A stretch of 64,000 bases of DNA from Novosphingobium subterraneum (GTDB lineage: Bacteria > Pseudomonadota > Alphaproteobacteria > Sphingomonadales > Sphingomonadaceae). The notes beneath the pieces were generated by a model. It ran no database searches and was not told the DNA's origin. It was given only the letters and a program-made list of their open reading frames with translations. The stretch is from the NCBI RefSeq assembly GCF_000807925.1, contig NZ_JRVC01000013.1:62001-126000 (forward strand), in the 5' to 3' direction. Within the stretch, counting starts at the first letter, position 1. The number at the start of each line of letters is the position of its first letter. Position numbers and translations under genes: made by a program. Of this stretch, positions 62,982 through 64,000 are shown piece after piece.

Positions 62982-63751
62982 AACCTCTCGTCGATCTTAC
63001 TGGCAAGCGCGGCCTGGTGATCGGCATCGCCAACGCGCAGAGCATCGCGGCGGGCTGCGCCCAGGCCTTCCACGACTGTGGCGCGAGACTGGCGGCGACC
63101 TATCTCAACGGAAAGGCCGAGCCGCTCGTGGCGCCCGTCGCGGAGACCCTGGGAGTCGAATGGCTCGCCGCGTGCGATGTCCGGGTGCCGGGCGAACTGG
63201 AGGCCCTGTTCGAGCGGGTGAAGTCCGAATAAGGCGGCCTCGATTTCCTGCTTCATTCGATCGCTTTCGCGCCGAACGAGGATTTGCACGGCCGCGTCGT
63301 CGACAGCTCGGCCGAAGGCCTCGCGCTGGCGATGGACGTCTCGTGCCACAGCTTCCTGCGCATGGCGCGTCTCGCCGAGCCGCTGATGTCGGATGGCGGC
63401 TGCCTGCTGTGCGTCACCTTCTACGGGTCGGAGCGGGTGGTCGAGCACTACAACCTGATGGGGCCGGTCAAAGCGGCCCTCGAAAGCGCGACCCGCTATG
63501 TCGCGGCTGAGCTTGGCCCCAAGGGCATTCGCGCCCATGCGATCTCGCCAGGCCCGATCGCGACCCGCGCTGCCAGCGGCATCGACCGCTTCGACGAGCT
63601 GCTCGAACGGGCCGCGGCGACGGTCCCGCAGCACCAGCTCGTGACCATCGAGGATGTCGGAGGGCTCGCCGCCTTCCTGGTGAGCGATGCCGGCCGCCAT
63701 ATCACCGGCACGATCATTCCGGTCGATGGCGGTCAGCACCTGCTCGGCTAG
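62978..63751 (+). pseudogene. fabI: FabI-type enoyl-ACP reductase with one in-frame TAA
   Basis: The frame encodes GKRGLVIGIANAQSIAAGCA, AATYLNGKAEP, then TAA at 63230 (codon 85), and goes on in frame with GGLDFLLHSIAFAPNEDLHG, VSCHSFLRMARLAEPLM, the FabI catalytic segment (YGSERVVEHYNLMGPVKAAL), LGPKGIRAHAISPGPIATRA and IIPVDGGQHLLG. In homologues the stop position is a normal residue between SE and GGLDF. No frameshift. Only one nonsense codon breaks it; the last gene of the operon. A functional FabI presumably exists elsewhere. Confidence 0.8.
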
Positions 63752-63778
63752 GGCGGCTCGCCGCGATCGGGGGCTATC

Positions 63779-64000
63779 CTATTTGTCGCTGGTGGCCTGC
63801 TTCTCGCCGTCGCCCGGGCTTTTCTGCCCGAACCATGGTCCGACAATGGCAGCAAAGGCATCCAGCGCCCCGGGAGCCGTCGGAGCGCTCGCGACGGCCT
63901 GCCAGGCCTGCTGCCATTCCTCGAACGCCGATCTTGTGCCGGCAATCATATGCTCGCGGACCGTGGCCATGTCCTCGAACAGTGCCCGCGGTCCGGCCGG
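63779..64000 (-). CDS. Partial gene, possible phasin-like protein (5' end outside the window)
   Basis: The minus-strand frame is open to the window edge (PAGPRALFEDMATVREHMIA) and ends at 63779 after SAFEEWQQAWQAVASAPTAP, AFAAIVGPWFGQKSPG. The helical, Ala/Gln-rich sequence and its place next to phaC/pta/ackA are compatible with a PHA-granule-associated protein, but no family motif proves it. It converges with fabI. An internal ATG at 63970 is unlikely to be the true start because coding continues upstream. Confidence 0.5.
   Translation of the reverse strand, partial: PAGPRALFEDMATVREHMIAGTRSAFEEWQQAWQAVASAPTAPGALDAFAAIVGPWFGQKSPGDGEKQATSDK

Noticed and set aside
1..64000. CRISPR arrays, tRNA and rRNA genes
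   Set aside because: No regularly spaced repeats and no cloverleaf or rRNA-like segments were recognised while reading; a dedicated scan was not possible.

Overview
The window is GC-rich alphaproteobacterial DNA. The TonB-dependent receptor type, the copA/copB pairs, the phaC/pta/ackA/fabI block and the codon use suggest a sphingomonad (inference; there is no rRNA or housekeeping marker here). It is a dense copper-resistance island. Almost every block between 2.7 and 58 kb moves, binds, oxidises, stores or senses copper. It is flanked by low-oxygen/acetate-metabolism genes: a universal stress protein and SulP transporter at the left, and PHA synthase, MaoC-PTA, AckA and FabI at the right. Several genes are broken and one intact IS3-family element is present, so this is accessory DNA, a plasmid or genomic island.

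Layout. 0-2 kb: partial universal stress protein and SulP transporter. 2.2-2.6 kb: FTR1 iron-permease remnant. 2.8-6.4 kb: cytosolic copper storage protein, CueR-type regulator, Cu+ P-type ATPase CopA and divergent CopZ, with MerR-type 19-bp-spacer promoters. 6.5-10.8 kb: a decaying block (epimerase with three amber stops, MFS exporter, YqaA/DedA protein, membrane-anchor protein with an amber stop, HupE/UreJ). 10.9-12.15 kb: IS3-family insertion beside an integrase tail. 12.4-13.7 kb: solitary nuclease-like protein. 13.9-21 kb: Cus tripartite efflux operon (CusC, CusB fused to a CusF domain, CusA, separate CusF) headed by two small secreted Cys/Met proteins. 21.2-27.1 kb: a MerR-led operon with two lipoproteins, a membrane-anchored FAD/NAD(P)H plus 2Fe-2S reductase, a membrane protein with two H-x13-H motifs, a heptahaem cytochrome c, a DUF1622 protein and a Tat-exported copper storage protein. 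27.3-30.4 kb: a GH130-like enzyme, two Met/His-rich secreted proteins and a second copy of an unknown secreted protein. 30.6-37.6 kb: aldehyde and alcohol dehydrogenases, CopA oxidase, CopB, MFS and DUF411/CopG-like protein. 37.7-42.7 kb: GntR regulator, two PepSY proteins and a TonB receptor. 43.4-45.5 kb: TetR, frameshifted SDR, CorA deletion remnant. 45.6-48.2 kb: receiver-only regulator and FixJ/FixL. 48.3-55.4 kb: DUF305, a second copB/copA pair, a CnrYXH-like ECF sigma system, copC, copD and a methyltransferase. 55.5-58.2 kb: a second Cu ATPase and CueR. 58.2-64 kb: PHA/acetate block.

How it works together. Cytoplasmic Cu+ would be sensed by CueR proteins, chaperoned by CopZ, stored by Csp and exported by the P-type ATPases. 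Periplasmic copper would be oxidised by the CopA multicopper oxidases, bound by CopB/CopC/CusF/Met-rich proteins and expelled by CusCBA. A periplasmic CnrX-like sensor releases an ECF sigma factor. By eye, five promoters sharing GGG(K)-type -35 and TGCGTAT(T/A) -10 elements with identical spacing lie upstream of this sigma operon, copC, the second copA, the DUF411 gene and the TonB receptor, so they look like one regulon.

The most novel element is the 22.8-26.6 kb gene set. It reads as a complete NAD(P)H-to-periplasm electron conduit embedded in a copper-regulated operon. Its biochemical purpose is not known from the sequence.
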